From Prevotella sp. (lineage in GTDB: Bacteria; Bacillota; Clostridia; Oscillospirales; Ruminococcaceae), in the NCBI GenBank assembly GCA_023663025.1, contig JAMPIC010000048.1, forward strand, positions 1-9,703: a stretch of DNA of 9,703 nucleotides. Reading direction: 5' to 3'. A model generated the notes under the pieces. The model was given only the letters and a program-made list of their open reading frames with translations. It was not told the origin of the DNA and searched no databases. Positions 1-5,649 of this stretch are shown here, in pieces. A program made the position numbers and the translations under genes. Numbering within the stretch: the stretch's first letter is position 1; every line of letters starts with the position of its first letter.

Positions 1-24
1 CTTTGCGGAGCTCTTGAACGATTT

Positions 25-175
25 GCGCCTGCGGGCGCAGGAAAGGAGTTTCGCCGCCTGCGGGCGGCGACCAGGGGCTCTGCCCCGTGGACCTCGCAGC
101 CTTGAAAGGCTGGCGAACTTTTTAGTCGCGGCTTCGCCGCCAATACACTTTACTCGTTCCGTAAATTACAATTTA
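25..175. repeat. Chain of five short hairpins (dispersed intergenic repeat, left copy)
   Basis: Five small palindromes follow one another: GCGCC/GGCGC (25-38), CGCCGCC/GGCGGCG (52-69), CCAGGGGC/GCCCC-G-TGG (71-90), CAGCCT/AGGCTG with a TGAA loop (97-112) and GCGGC/GCCGC with a TTC loop (128-140). They are followed by the AT-rich block TAAATTACAATTTA (162-175). Positions 93-175 recur in inverted orientation at 9610-9698. GC-rich palindrome chains of this kind are typical of dispersed intergenic repeats in gut Clostridia (from memory, not searched). A frame stays open across it from base 2 to 193, but the composition is that of a repeat rather than a gene. The element ends 25 bp before the promoter of the next gene. 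Confidence 0.75.
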
Positions 176-199
176 CATTCCCAACAGACCTGAAAACTA

Positions 200-228
200 T
201 TGACAATTTTCTTCCCAAATGCTATACT
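200..228 (+). promoter_or_regulatory. Sigma-A promoter of first secreted paralog
   Basis: The -35 TTGACA (200-205) and -10 TATACT (223-228) are separated by exactly 17 bp. Transcription should start near 235, giving a leader of about 30 nt that carries AGGAGGGG (252-259), six bases before the ATG at 266. Confidence 0.85.
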
Positions 229-265
229 TGAAATATACCGTAAATGCTTTTAGGAGGGGTTATAT

Positions 266-1048
266 ATGAATTTACGCAAACTAAGAAAAACTGCCGTTTC
301 CATTCTGGCTGCCGCAGTGAGCGCTGCCTTGATAATGAGCGTTTCCGTTTCGGCGGCGGAAAAAACCGACGTGTGGAAAGAAACCAAAACCATGGCGGGA
401 GCGACCTACAGTTCCAAATACACAAAATTGATAAAGAAATACTATGAAAAAGATTCCGATAAAACCGTTTCCTTCGGCAAATCGAGGACGAAAAAATTCT
501 TCGACAAATACAACGCCGCCCGCGAAGAGGACAAGCCTCTCTCCTACAGCGTTACAGGCAGCGATGTAATAATGTCTATGACATACGACAGCGAACACAT
601 GAAAGTCGTCAGCTTTATGGAGGATCTGACGTTCGGACTGTATATAGATACGGAAAAATTAAGCTTAATCGACCCGGAAACAAAGACAAAATGTTCGATC
701 GAAATCGAAAAAGACGATTTTTCGGAACTTGCCGCGTCCGCAAGCGACAGTTTAGTATTTCTCGACGGCGTAAGGGACGAATTGGGTTTTGACGACGATT
801 ACAGCGAAAACGGCAAATATTTCAAGCTGAAAAGCAACGATAAAATATACTTCTATGAGGAATTTTCGGGAGGCGGCTATAACTTCGGTTTCCTGTTCAG
901 CGAGAAAGGAAAGCTTCTCGCCATGGGCGACGACTCCGCTGCTTTCTGCGTAAACGTTTCGTACAGCGTGGACAGCGATGATTTTAAAATTCCAGCGGGC
1001 TACAAGGATGTCGGTATACTCGATTTCGACAGCGACCTTTTTAATTGA
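266..1048 (+). CDS. Secreted protein of unknown function, paralog 1
   Basis: The product has 260 residues. Residues 1-30 form a signal peptide: basic start (MNLRKLRK), hydrophobic core, and a likely signal peptidase I site after VSA (30/31). The mature part is polar, lysine- and aspartate-rich and probably beta-rich, with no further membrane segment, lipobox or sortase signal, so it should be released or loosely wall-associated. It is clearly homologous to the next gene: both share TVSFGKSRTKKF (67-78), IYFYEEF-like, GFLF, LAM, NVSYSV and a terminal IPxGY motif. The order of a strand-rich body followed by 'F-x-IP-x-GY' recalls LolA/RseB-like folds, but that is only a weak structural guess. 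The start is fixed by AGGAGGGG six bases upstream. No catalytic motif is visible. No terminator separates it from the second paralog. Confidence 0.85.
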   Translation: MNLRKLRKTAVSILAAAVSAALIMSVSVSAAEKTDVWKETKTMAGATYSSKYTKLIKKYYEKDSDKTVSFGKSRTKKFFDKYNAAREEDKPLSYSVTGSDVIMSMTYDSEHMKVVSFMEDLTFGLYIDTEKLSLIDPETKTKCSIEIEKDDFSELAASASDSLVFLDGVRDELGFDDDYSENGKYFKLKSNDKIYFYEEFSGGGYNFGFLFSEKGKLLAMGDDSAAFCVNVSYSVDSDDFKIPAGYKDVGILDFDSDLFN

Positions 1049-1119
1049 TCATACGATTTTTGTGAAAAAGTGTTCAGCGTTTTAAACCGTCAATAAATTT
1101 TAAAGATTTGGTAAAATTA

Positions 1120-1148
1120 TTGACAAGCTTATTCCGCTGTGGTATAAT
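1120..1148 (+). promoter_or_regulatory. Sigma-A promoter of second secreted paralog
   Basis: TTGACA (1120-1125), 17 bp, TATAAT (1143-1148): a perfect consensus match. The predicted start site near 1155 lies downstream of the in-frame GTG at 1149, which excludes that codon as a start from this promoter and supports translation from 1194. Confidence 0.88.
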
Positions 1149-1193
1149 GTGAACATGAGCATTCGCCCGAATTTCAATAAGGAGGAAAAAACA

Positions 1194-1958
1194 ATGATGT
1201 CCCGCAAATTCAAAAAAGCTTTGTTTTCGATCGTTTCCGCCGTTCTCTGCGTAACGATGGTTCTCGGCGTTTCCGCTTCGGCGGCGGAAAAGAGCGTCTG
1301 GAGCGAAACAAAAGCTCTGACAAGCGCAAAGTACAATTCCAAGTACATAAACTGGCTGGAAAAGTACAGCGAAAAAGAATCGAAAAACACAGTTTCTTTC
1401 GGCAAGTCCAGAACCAAAAAGTTCTACGAAAAGCAGCTTGTCGAGCTTGATGACAAAAATCCCCAGTTTGTCGTTAACATTATCGACAAGGAAACCATTG
1501 TATCCGTTGCCTATAAGAACAAGAAGATAAAGACGGTCGCTTACGAGGACGGCACAGGTATCGCGATTTACATCGATCCCGATAACATGACCATGCTCTC
1601 CGTGGCTGACAAGCAGAAGATCACAATGCCCATGACGGAGGACATCGGCTATGAGGATATGCTTAACGAGATGACGGAGGCTTTCGTCAGCTTCGACAAC
1701 GAAAGCTATATGTCCGACGACCTCGGCGTTACCGACAAAACCAAGGGAAAGCTCTTCAAGATCAAGAGCGGCGAAAAAATATACTACTATGAGGAATTCA
1801 AGGGCAGCGAAGCGGGTAAGTTCGCTTTCCTGTTTGACGCAAACGGCAATCCGCTCGCTATGACAAGCGACGGTATGTCCGTATGCTTCAACGTTTCTTT
1901 CAGCGTAAAGGATTCGGAATTCAGCATTCCCAAGGGCTATACCGAAATGGAGTATTAA
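1194..1958 (+). CDS. Secreted protein of unknown function, paralog 2
   Basis: Taking the ATG at 1194 gives 254 residues. AAGGAGG (1179-1185) lies eight bases upstream, and a second ATG follows immediately at 1197. A frame extension to GTG 1149 is rejected because it would begin next to the -10 box. Residues 1-30 are a signal peptide with predicted cleavage after SASA. The mature protein matches paralog 1 along its whole length, sharing the identical block TVSFGKSRTKKF (66-77), IYYYEEF, AFLF, LAM, FNVSFSV and IPKGY, while the middle (85-185) has diverged. The pair is therefore a tandem duplication. Both copies have intact frames and strong expression signals, so both are probably functional. 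No enzymatic motif was recognised. An adhesin, cell-wall or stress-related role would be guesswork. A strong terminator follows. Confidence 0.87.
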   Translation: MMSRKFKKALFSIVSAVLCVTMVLGVSASAAEKSVWSETKALTSAKYNSKYINWLEKYSEKESKNTVSFGKSRTKKFYEKQLVELDDKNPQFVVNIIDKETIVSVAYKNKKIKTVAYEDGTGIAIYIDPDNMTMLSVADKQKITMPMTEDIGYEDMLNEMTEAFVSFDNESYMSDDLGVTDKTKGKLFKIKSGEKIYYYEEFKGSEAGKFAFLFDANGNPLAMTSDGMSVCFNVSFSVKDSEFSIPKGYTEMEY

Positions 1959-1978
1959 TTGCCGCATAGAGCGTTTGC

Positions 1979-2017
1979 AGCTCCGTCCGCCACATAAAAG
2001 GCGGACGGAGCTTTTTT
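1979..2017 (+). terminator. Intrinsic terminator after secreted paralogs
   Basis: A perfect 13-bp stem (1979-1991 with 2000-2012) encloses an 8-nt loop and is followed by a run of six T ending at 2017. It begins 20 bp after the stop of the second paralog and separates it from the secDF promoter. Confidence 0.93.
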
Positions 2018-2079
2018 GAACGGACGTCCCGCCGCAGAATAATTTGTAAAATGATTTCCGAATTTTAGCATATCGGGTA

Positions 2080-2108
2080 TTGACAATGTCAAAAAAAAAT
2101 GCTATAAT
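2080..2108 (+). promoter_or_regulatory. Sigma-A promoter of secDF operon
   Basis: TTGACA (2080-2085), 17 bp, TATAAT (2103-2108). The start site should lie near 2115. The -35 box is part of a small dyad, TTGAC-AAT-GTCAA (2080-2092), which could be an operator or could be chance. Confidence 0.88.
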
Positions 2109-2156
2109 TAAACGATAATTTGTGTTGCGGAATGTAACAAAACAGGAGGTTAAATC

Positions 2157-3569
2157 GTGAGAAAAGTAAAAAAGCCTGTTTTCTTTGTCGTTTTTGTGCT
2201 TATACTCTTATTTGCGGCTTCCGTGATCTTCGGAGTGACAACATATTACGGCGACATGAATACAGTTTATCTCAAGGGCGTGAACAATATCCGCTTCGGT
2301 ATAGATATCAGGGGCGGCGTTGACGTTACCTTTACTCCTCCCGGAGATATCGACGCCACCGACGCGCAGCTTGACTCCGCCAAGGAGGTAATCGTTCAGC
2401 GTATGATAAATCTGGGAATTACCGATTACGAAAGCTTTATCGACTACGGAAACGACCGTATAATCGTAAGATTTCCGTGGAAAGAGGGCGAGGCGAACTT
2501 CGACCCCGAGGCTGCCGTTAAGGAACTGGGCGAGACTGCCGAGCTGACTTTCCGCGAGGGCTACGAGGTGGACGAAGCCGGTATGTACACCGGCGTTACC
2601 GCCGAAAACGTTATCCTTGTTGGTTCGGATATCCAGGAGGCTTACGCCGCATATCAGCGCGACGATGCGGGCAATATGCAGTGGGAAGTGGATCTTGAGC
2701 TTACAAGCTCCGGTACGGAAAAATTTGCCGACGCCACCACAAGGCTCAGTCAGACCCGCGGAGTTATCTCCATTTGGATGGACGAGACCTGTATTTCCTA
2801 CCCGCAGGTTAATTCGTCCATCACAAACGGCAGAGCTTCGATCACGGGCAGCTTTGACGCCGACGAAGCAAAGTCCCTCGCGGACAAGATAAATTCGGGT
2901 GCGCTGCCCTTTAAGCTTGTTACCGCAAGCTTCTCCACGATTTCCCCGAGTTTGGGTTCGGGCGCGCTGGAGGCTATGGTTGTGGCAGGACTTATCGCGT
3001 TCGCCTTTATCGCGGTGTTCATGGTCGTTCTGTACCGTCTCCCCGGAGCGGTGGCGGTGGTCGCGCTGATAGGACAGGTCGCGGGCACGCTGGCGTTCAT
3101 TTCGGGATATTTCGGCTTCATGACCGGCTCTATCCTGACTATCCCAGGTATCGCGGGTATCATTCTCGCGGTGGGCATGGGCGTTGACGCAAACATCATC
3201 ACTTCCGAAAGAATACGCGAGGAGCTTGCCAACGGCAAGACTTTGGACGGTTCCATCGAATCGGGCTTCAAGAGAGCTTTCTCCGCAATTCTGGACGGAA
3301 ACGTCACCATGATACTGGTCGCCATAATCCTTATGGGCGCGTTCGGTACGCCCGACAGCATCTTCTCCAAGCTGCTGCATTTCGTGTTCTTTATGTTCGG
3401 ACCGTCAACGGCGGGAACGATCTACTCATTCGGCTTTACGCTTCTGACAGGCGTCGCGCTGAACCTTTTCTTCGGCGTGCTCTGTTCGAGACTTATGCTC
3501 GCTTCGCTTTCCAAATTCAAAGCGCTGAGAAATCCCAAGCTTTACGGAGGTGTAAGACGTGAACAGTAA
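2157..3569 (+). CDS. secD: Protein translocase subunit SecD
   Basis: SecD is the membrane partner of SecYEG that, with SecF, uses the ion gradient to help pull secreted proteins out of the channel. The 470-residue product starts at GTG 2157, with AGGAGGT at 2144-2150. TM1 is at about 8-28. The extracytoplasmic domain begins with FGIDIRGGVDVTF (47-59), the family's D-x-x-GG motif, and ends with SGALPFKLV (247-255) and SPSLGSGAL (263-271). The five-helix C-terminal block spans about 273-450. It carries VGMGVDANIITSERIREE (339-356), the helix with the functionally important aspartate, and AILDGNVTMILVAIIL (377-392). The extracytoplasmic part is compact, as usual for Gram-positive SecD. It overlaps secF by 11 bp. 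yajC and tgt, frequent neighbours elsewhere, are absent here. Confidence 0.97.
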   Translation: MRKVKKPVFFVVFVLILLFAASVIFGVTTYYGDMNTVYLKGVNNIRFGIDIRGGVDVTFTPPGDIDATDAQLDSAKEVIVQRMINLGITDYESFIDYGNDRIIVRFPWKEGEANFDPEAAVKELGETAELTFREGYEVDEAGMYTGVTAENVILVGSDIQEAYAAYQRDDAGNMQWEVDLELTSSGTEKFADATTRLSQTRGVISIWMDETCISYPQVNSSITNGRASITGSFDADEAKSLADKINSGALPFKLVTASFSTISPSLGSGALEAMVVAGLIAFAFIAVFMVVLYRLPGAVAVVALIGQVAGTLAFISGYFGFMTGSILTIPGIAGIILAVGMGVDANIITSERIREELANGKTLDGSIESGFKRAFSAILDGNVTMILVAIILMGAFGTPDSIFSKLLHFVFFMFGPSTAGTIYSFGFTLLTGVALNLFFGVLCSRLMLASLSKFKALRNPKLYGGVRREQ

Positions 3570-4506
3570 ATTCAATTTTGATTTCGTCGCCCGCAAAAAG
3601 CTGTTCTTTATCATTTCGGCTGTAGCTATTGCGGTCTCGGTGCTTTCGTCGTTTATTTTCGGCGCAAATCTTGACATTCAGTTTAAGGGCGGTACAATTC
3701 TGACCTACATCTATGACGGCGTTATCGATCAGTCTCAGTTTGAATCCGACGCGACCGCCGCTTTGGGAGGAATAGGCGTTTCCTCCACGGTGGGCGAGGA
3801 CTTTTCCTCGGGCAGGAACAATATCCGGCTTTCGCTTATCTCAAACGAGGGACTGACCTCGGACAAGCAGATAGAGCTTTCCAATTCGATTTCCGAAAAG
3901 TACGCGGACAATAACATCGAGCTTTTGGAGTCCTCGGACGTTTCCCCCTCTTCGGGACGCGAATTTTTCCTGAAGTGTATCGTTGCGGTGCTGCTGTCCT
4001 TTATAGTGCTTATCATCTACATCGCGCTGCGGTTCAAAAACATCGGCGGCTGGCTTGCCGGCGTGTGCGCCGTTACCGCCCTGCTTCACGACTGTATCAT
4101 CGTTTACGGAACGTTCATTATCTGCCATATGTCCATCAATGCGAACTTTATGGCGGTGGTGCTGACGATACTGGGTTACTCCATTAACAACACCATCGTT
4201 ATTTACGACCGCGTCCGTGAAAACGAGATACTTTTCCGCAAAAAGAAAACCAAGACCGAGATCGTAAACATGAGCATAAACCAGTCTCTGACCCGTTCGA
4301 TAAACACGTCCATCACCACCATCGCGGCAATGCTGGCGGTAACGATCGTGGCGGCGGTTTACGGCGTGACTTCGATAATTTCGTTCTCGCTGCCCATGAT
4401 GATCGGCATGATCGCGGGCGCGTATTCGTCGGTATGCTTTACCTGTCCCCTGTGGCTCACTCTGGAGGACAAGTTCCGCAAGGGCGGCAAAAAGGCAAAA
4501 GCGTAA
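3559..4506 (+). CDS. secF: Protein translocase subunit SecF
   Basis: SecF forms the SecDF complex with the upstream product and assists late steps of Sec-dependent export. The 315-residue protein starts at GTG 3559 inside the end of secD. GGAGGT at 3546-3551 supports this start and suggests translational coupling. TM1 spans about 15-34 and is followed by LDIQFKGGTILTY (38-50), the F-x-GGT family motif. After the extracytoplasmic domain come five helices with LRFKN (157-161), LHDCIIVYG (176-184), LGYSINNTIVIYDRVREN (205-222) and LTRSINTSITT (244-254), all SecF signatures. The C-terminus is lysine-rich and cytoplasmic. The family's usual 'GYSINDTIV' reads GYSINNTIV here, Asn in place of the common Asp, a conservative change worth noting. 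A terminator follows 40 bp after the stop. Confidence 0.97.
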   Translation: MNSKFNFDFVARKKLFFIISAVAIAVSVLSSFIFGANLDIQFKGGTILTYIYDGVIDQSQFESDATAALGGIGVSSTVGEDFSSGRNNIRLSLISNEGLTSDKQIELSNSISEKYADNNIELLESSDVSPSSGREFFLKCIVAVLLSFIVLIIYIALRFKNIGGWLAGVCAVTALLHDCIIVYGTFIICHMSINANFMAVVLTILGYSINNTIVIYDRVRENEILFRKKKTKTEIVNMSINQSLTRSINTSITTIAAMLAVTIVAAVYGVTSIISFSLPMMIGMIAGAYSSVCFTCPLWLTLEDKFRKGGKKAKA

Positions 4507-4510
4507 CTGC

Positions 4511-4547
4511 GGAAACGGGAGAACCGGTTTCCCGAAAAAAATTTCGG
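4511..4547 (+). promoter_or_regulatory. Overlapping hairpins before terminator (possible attenuator)
   Basis: Two mutually exclusive small hairpins precede the terminator: GGAAAC/GTTTCC (4511-4516 with 4527-4532), or CGGGA/TCCCG in the same place, and CCGAAA/TTTCGG (4532-4537 with 4542-4547). The second shares one base with the terminator stem. This may be a folding-controlled leader for the transporter gene, or simply the 3' end of the secF message. Confidence 0.3.
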
Positions 4548-4576
4548 CGGCGGACATAATTTGTCCGCCGCTTTTT
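4547..4576 (+). terminator. Intrinsic terminator of secDF, abutting next gene's RBS
   Basis: A perfect 10-bp stem (4547-4556 with 4562-4571) has a 5-nt loop and a run of five T (4572-4576). The Shine-Dalgarno-like GAGGGTG of the following gene starts only two bases later (4579), so no promoter fits between them. Confidence 0.9.
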
Positions 4577-4590
4577 GCGAGGGTGATTTT

Positions 4591-5004
4591 ATGTGGCTTC
4601 CTTTTGCAATTCTATCCTCGGTATTTGCCGCCCTCACGTCCATTTTGGCAAAGGTCGGCATAGACGGGGTGAACTCCAACCTTGCCACGGCTCTGCGGAC
4701 GGCTGTGGTGCTCGTCATGGCTTGGGGAATGGTTTTTCTCACGAACGCTCAAGGCGGAATTGCGGACATCGGCAGAAAAAGCTGGATTTTCCTAATTTTG
4801 TCGGGACTTGCCACGGGCGCTTCCTGGCTGTGCTACTACAAGGCTCTGCAAATGGGGGAGGTTTCAAAGGTCGCGCCCATAGACAAGATGAGCACGGTTC
4901 TCACGCTGATTTTGGCGTTTGTTTTCCTGCACGAAAAATTCACCGTCAAGTCCGTGATAGGGTGTATACTTATTGCGGTCGGGACGTTGTTTATGGTATT
5001 GTAG
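4591..5004 (+). CDS. Single-domain EamA (DMT superfamily) transporter
   Basis: The product is a small integral membrane protein of 137 residues, half the length of standard two-domain drug/metabolite transporters. It fits the single-EamA-domain bacterial group thought to act as dimers. Hydrophobic segments lie at about 2-20, 32-50, 67-86 and 97-137, the last probably two helices. Recognisable EamA features are WLPFAILSSVFAALTSILAK near the start, the GLATGASWLCYYKALQMG helix (72-89), and the end pattern 'VAPIDKMSTVLTLILAFVFL...EKFT...IGCILIAVGT'. The start is ATG 4591 with GAGGGTG five bases upstream; an in-frame TTG at 4561 lies inside the terminator stem and is rejected. The substrate cannot be told. 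Expression apparently depends on read-through of the terminator or on a promoter within secF. Confidence 0.88.
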   Translation: MWLPFAILSSVFAALTSILAKVGIDGVNSNLATALRTAVVLVMAWGMVFLTNAQGGIADIGRKSWIFLILSGLATGASWLCYYKALQMGEVSKVAPIDKMSTVLTLILAFVFLHEKFTVKSVIGCILIAVGTLFMVL

Positions 5005-5041
5005 TACAAAAAATATATAAAATTTTAGGCATTTTTACATA

Positions 5042-5084
5042 TTGACTTATTGGCAGACACAAATTATAATATATATTGGCAGAC
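5042..5084 (+). promoter_or_regulatory. Promoter with direct-repeat operator for the RHH gene
   Basis: TTGACT (5042-5047), 17 bp, TATAAT (5065-5070) is a near-consensus sigma-A promoter. The 11-mer TATTGGCAGAC occurs twice, at 5048-5058 in the spacer and at 5074-5084 across the start site, exactly 26 bp apart. A partial copy, GGCAGAC, lies at 5118-5124 in the coding region. Repeats placed to block RNA polymerase just before a DNA-binding-protein gene suggest autorepression. Confidence 0.75.
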
Positions 5085-5102
5085 GAAAAGTGAGGTGAGA
5101 AA

Positions 5103-5279
5103 ATGTCGCCAAGAACAGGCAGACCCAAAAGCGACAATTCCAAAAATGAAAGAATAACGGTAAGGCTCGACAGCGAAACGTCCGATACTCTGAAAAAATA
5201 CTGCGAACAGGAAAACGTGGAAAAAGCGGAAGCGGTACGGAGAGGAATTGGCAAATTAAGGTCTGAAATAAAAAAATAA
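5103..5279 (+). CDS. Small ribbon-helix-helix (CopG/Arc-like) DNA-binding protein
   Basis: This 58-residue protein starts at ATG 5103 behind GAGGTG (5092-5097). A basic tail with the GRPK motif (6-9) is followed by the predicted DNA-contacting strand ERITVRLD (16-23). Helix 1 is SETSDTLKKYCEQEN (24-38), and helix 2 is the 'KAEAVRRGIGKLRSEI' segment (41-56). This is the standard RHH layout: strand inserted in the major groove, dimer formed by the two helices. Such proteins are autorepressors, antitoxins or plasmid copy-number regulators. The direct repeat over its own promoter fits autoregulation. The AT-richer local composition hints at acquisition from a mobile element. Its last codons lie in the predicted terminator of an opposite-strand RNA. 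No terminator on the plus strand separates it from the 5401 gene, so the two may be cotranscribed. Confidence 0.82.
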   Translation: MSPRTGRPKSDNSKNERITVRLDSETSDTLKKYCEQENVEKAEAVRRGIGKLRSEIKK

Positions 5280-5316
5280 CGCAAACTGCCACCAACCAAA
5301 GTTACAGCTTGCGTTA
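5270..5316 (-). terminator. Intrinsic terminator on the minus strand
   Basis: On the minus strand the stem TAACGCAA/TTGCGTTA (5316-5309 with 5284-5277) is extended by a CTG/CAG stretch after one mismatch. It is followed directly by seven T (5276-5270). On the plus strand no T-run follows the same hairpin, so it acts leftward only. It overlaps the stop codon of the RHH gene. Confidence 0.82.
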
Positions 5317-5345
5317 CCGAAAAACAGACAGGAAAGTCCGTTACG
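5270..5345 (-). ncRNA. Predicted small counter-transcribed RNA, about 75 nt
   Basis: A consensus minus-strand promoter (5380-5352) and a minus-strand intrinsic terminator (5316-5270) bracket about 75 bp that contain no plausible reading frame. The ATG at 5360 overlaps the -10 box and lies upstream of the start site. The RNA would begin near 5345 and end in the T-run at about 5270. It would be complementary to the intercistronic region between the RHH gene and the 5401 gene and to the last ten bases of the RHH gene. Its 5' part contains CTTTCCTGTC, the same sequence as the right arm of the inverted repeat on the plus strand (5369-5378), so it can compete with that arm. The arrangement resembles RNA II of pMV158-type plasmids. 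The RNA is predicted from its signals alone. Confidence 0.6.
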
Positions 5346-5378
5346 AAATCTATTATACATCGAAACGCCTTTCCTGTC
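5327..5378. repeat. 10-bp inverted repeat enclosing the antisense promoter
   Basis: GACAGGAAAG (5327-5336) and its exact complement CTTTCCTGTC (5369-5378) are separated by 32 bp. After small bulges the stem continues with CGTT/AACG. The right arm contains most of the antisense -35 box; the left arm lies in the transcribed part of the antisense RNA. The repeat may act as an RNA stem, an operator, or inversion sites around a promoter. Confidence 0.75.
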
Positions 5379-5380
5379 AA
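5352..5380 (-). promoter_or_regulatory. Consensus sigma-A promoter on the minus strand
   Basis: Read leftward, TTGACA (5380-5375) and TATAAT (5357-5352) are separated by 17 bp, a perfect consensus. There is no minus-strand gene downstream, only the terminator at 5316-5270. Confidence 0.8.
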
Positions 5381-5400
5381 TACATGAAAGGAAAATTTTT

Positions 5401-5649
5401 ATGGATTTTAACGAATTTAATCTGGACGCTTTGATTGACTGCAACGATTTTGTGCGCTATGAAAGCAATATGACAAGAGACGCTAAAGAGGATTTTATAA
5501 AGACCGTCAAGGCGCACACCGAAAGCGAAACCGCCTCGGAAAGAATAAACCGGGAGTGCGAGGATTTGATTTACTGCGTATCCCACGACGCGTTCAAGCA
5601 GGGGTTCTGTTTCGCAATGAAAAGCGTTAAATTTTTGCTGAAAATATGA
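5401..5649 (+). CDS. Small hypothetical protein
   Basis: This 82-residue acidic protein is predicted largely helical, with no signal peptide and no clear membrane segment. The start is ATG 5401 with a modest GAAAGGA (5386-5392). This site can pair with CCTTTC at 5368-5373, so translation may be structure-controlled. The N-terminal half is Asp/Asn-rich and the centre is charged. The C-terminal stretch HDAFKQGFCFAMKSVKFLL (62-80) forms an amphipathic helix like the 'F-x-x-G-(F/Y)-x-x-G/A' helices that end several small Clostridia proteins of unknown function. No function is recognised. No plus-strand promoter is visible between 5280 and 5400, so expression probably comes from the RHH promoter. 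The next gene starts 16 bp downstream. Confidence 0.68.
   Translation: MDFNEFNLDALIDCNDFVRYESNMTRDAKEDFIKTVKAHTESETASERINRECEDLIYCVSHDAFKQGFCFAMKSVKFLLKI

Noticed and set aside
2..193. Open frame of 63 codons without start at the left edge, possibly the tail of an upstream gene
   Set aside because: It runs through the hairpin chain and its AT-rich end. The translation looks like repeat DNA (Arg/Pro/Gly/Ala-rich), and several frames are open through such GC-rich repeats. An upstream gene tail before base 25 cannot be excluded.
1149..1193. GTG-initiated extension of the second secreted protein
   Set aside because: The GTG directly follows the -10 box and lies upstream of the expected start site. 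ATG 1194 has a strong RBS and gives a proper signal peptide.
1074..1967. 297-codon minus-strand frame across the second secreted protein
   Set aside because: It is a shadow of the real gene, overlaps its promoter and terminator, and has no recognisable domain.
2208..3380. Long open frame (390 codons) on the minus strand across secD
   Set aside because: It is a composition shadow of the secD gene: no RBS context and a low-complexity His/Arg-rich translation, while the plus strand encodes an unmistakable SecD.
4561..4590. TTG start giving the EamA protein ten extra residues
   Set aside because: The codon is in the terminator stem and the added residues are not hydrophobic. ATG 4591 has a spaced RBS.
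5277..5316. Plus-strand terminator of the RHH gene
   Set aside because: The hairpin is followed on the plus strand by CCGAAAAACA rather than a T-run; the T-run exists only on the minus strand.
5103..5649. Toxin-antitoxin module (RHH antitoxin plus 82-aa toxin)
   Set aside because: The 82-aa protein shows no toxin-family motif, and the genes are 121 bp apart with an opposite-strand transcription unit between them, unlike the tight overlap usual for type II pairs. It is not fully excluded.
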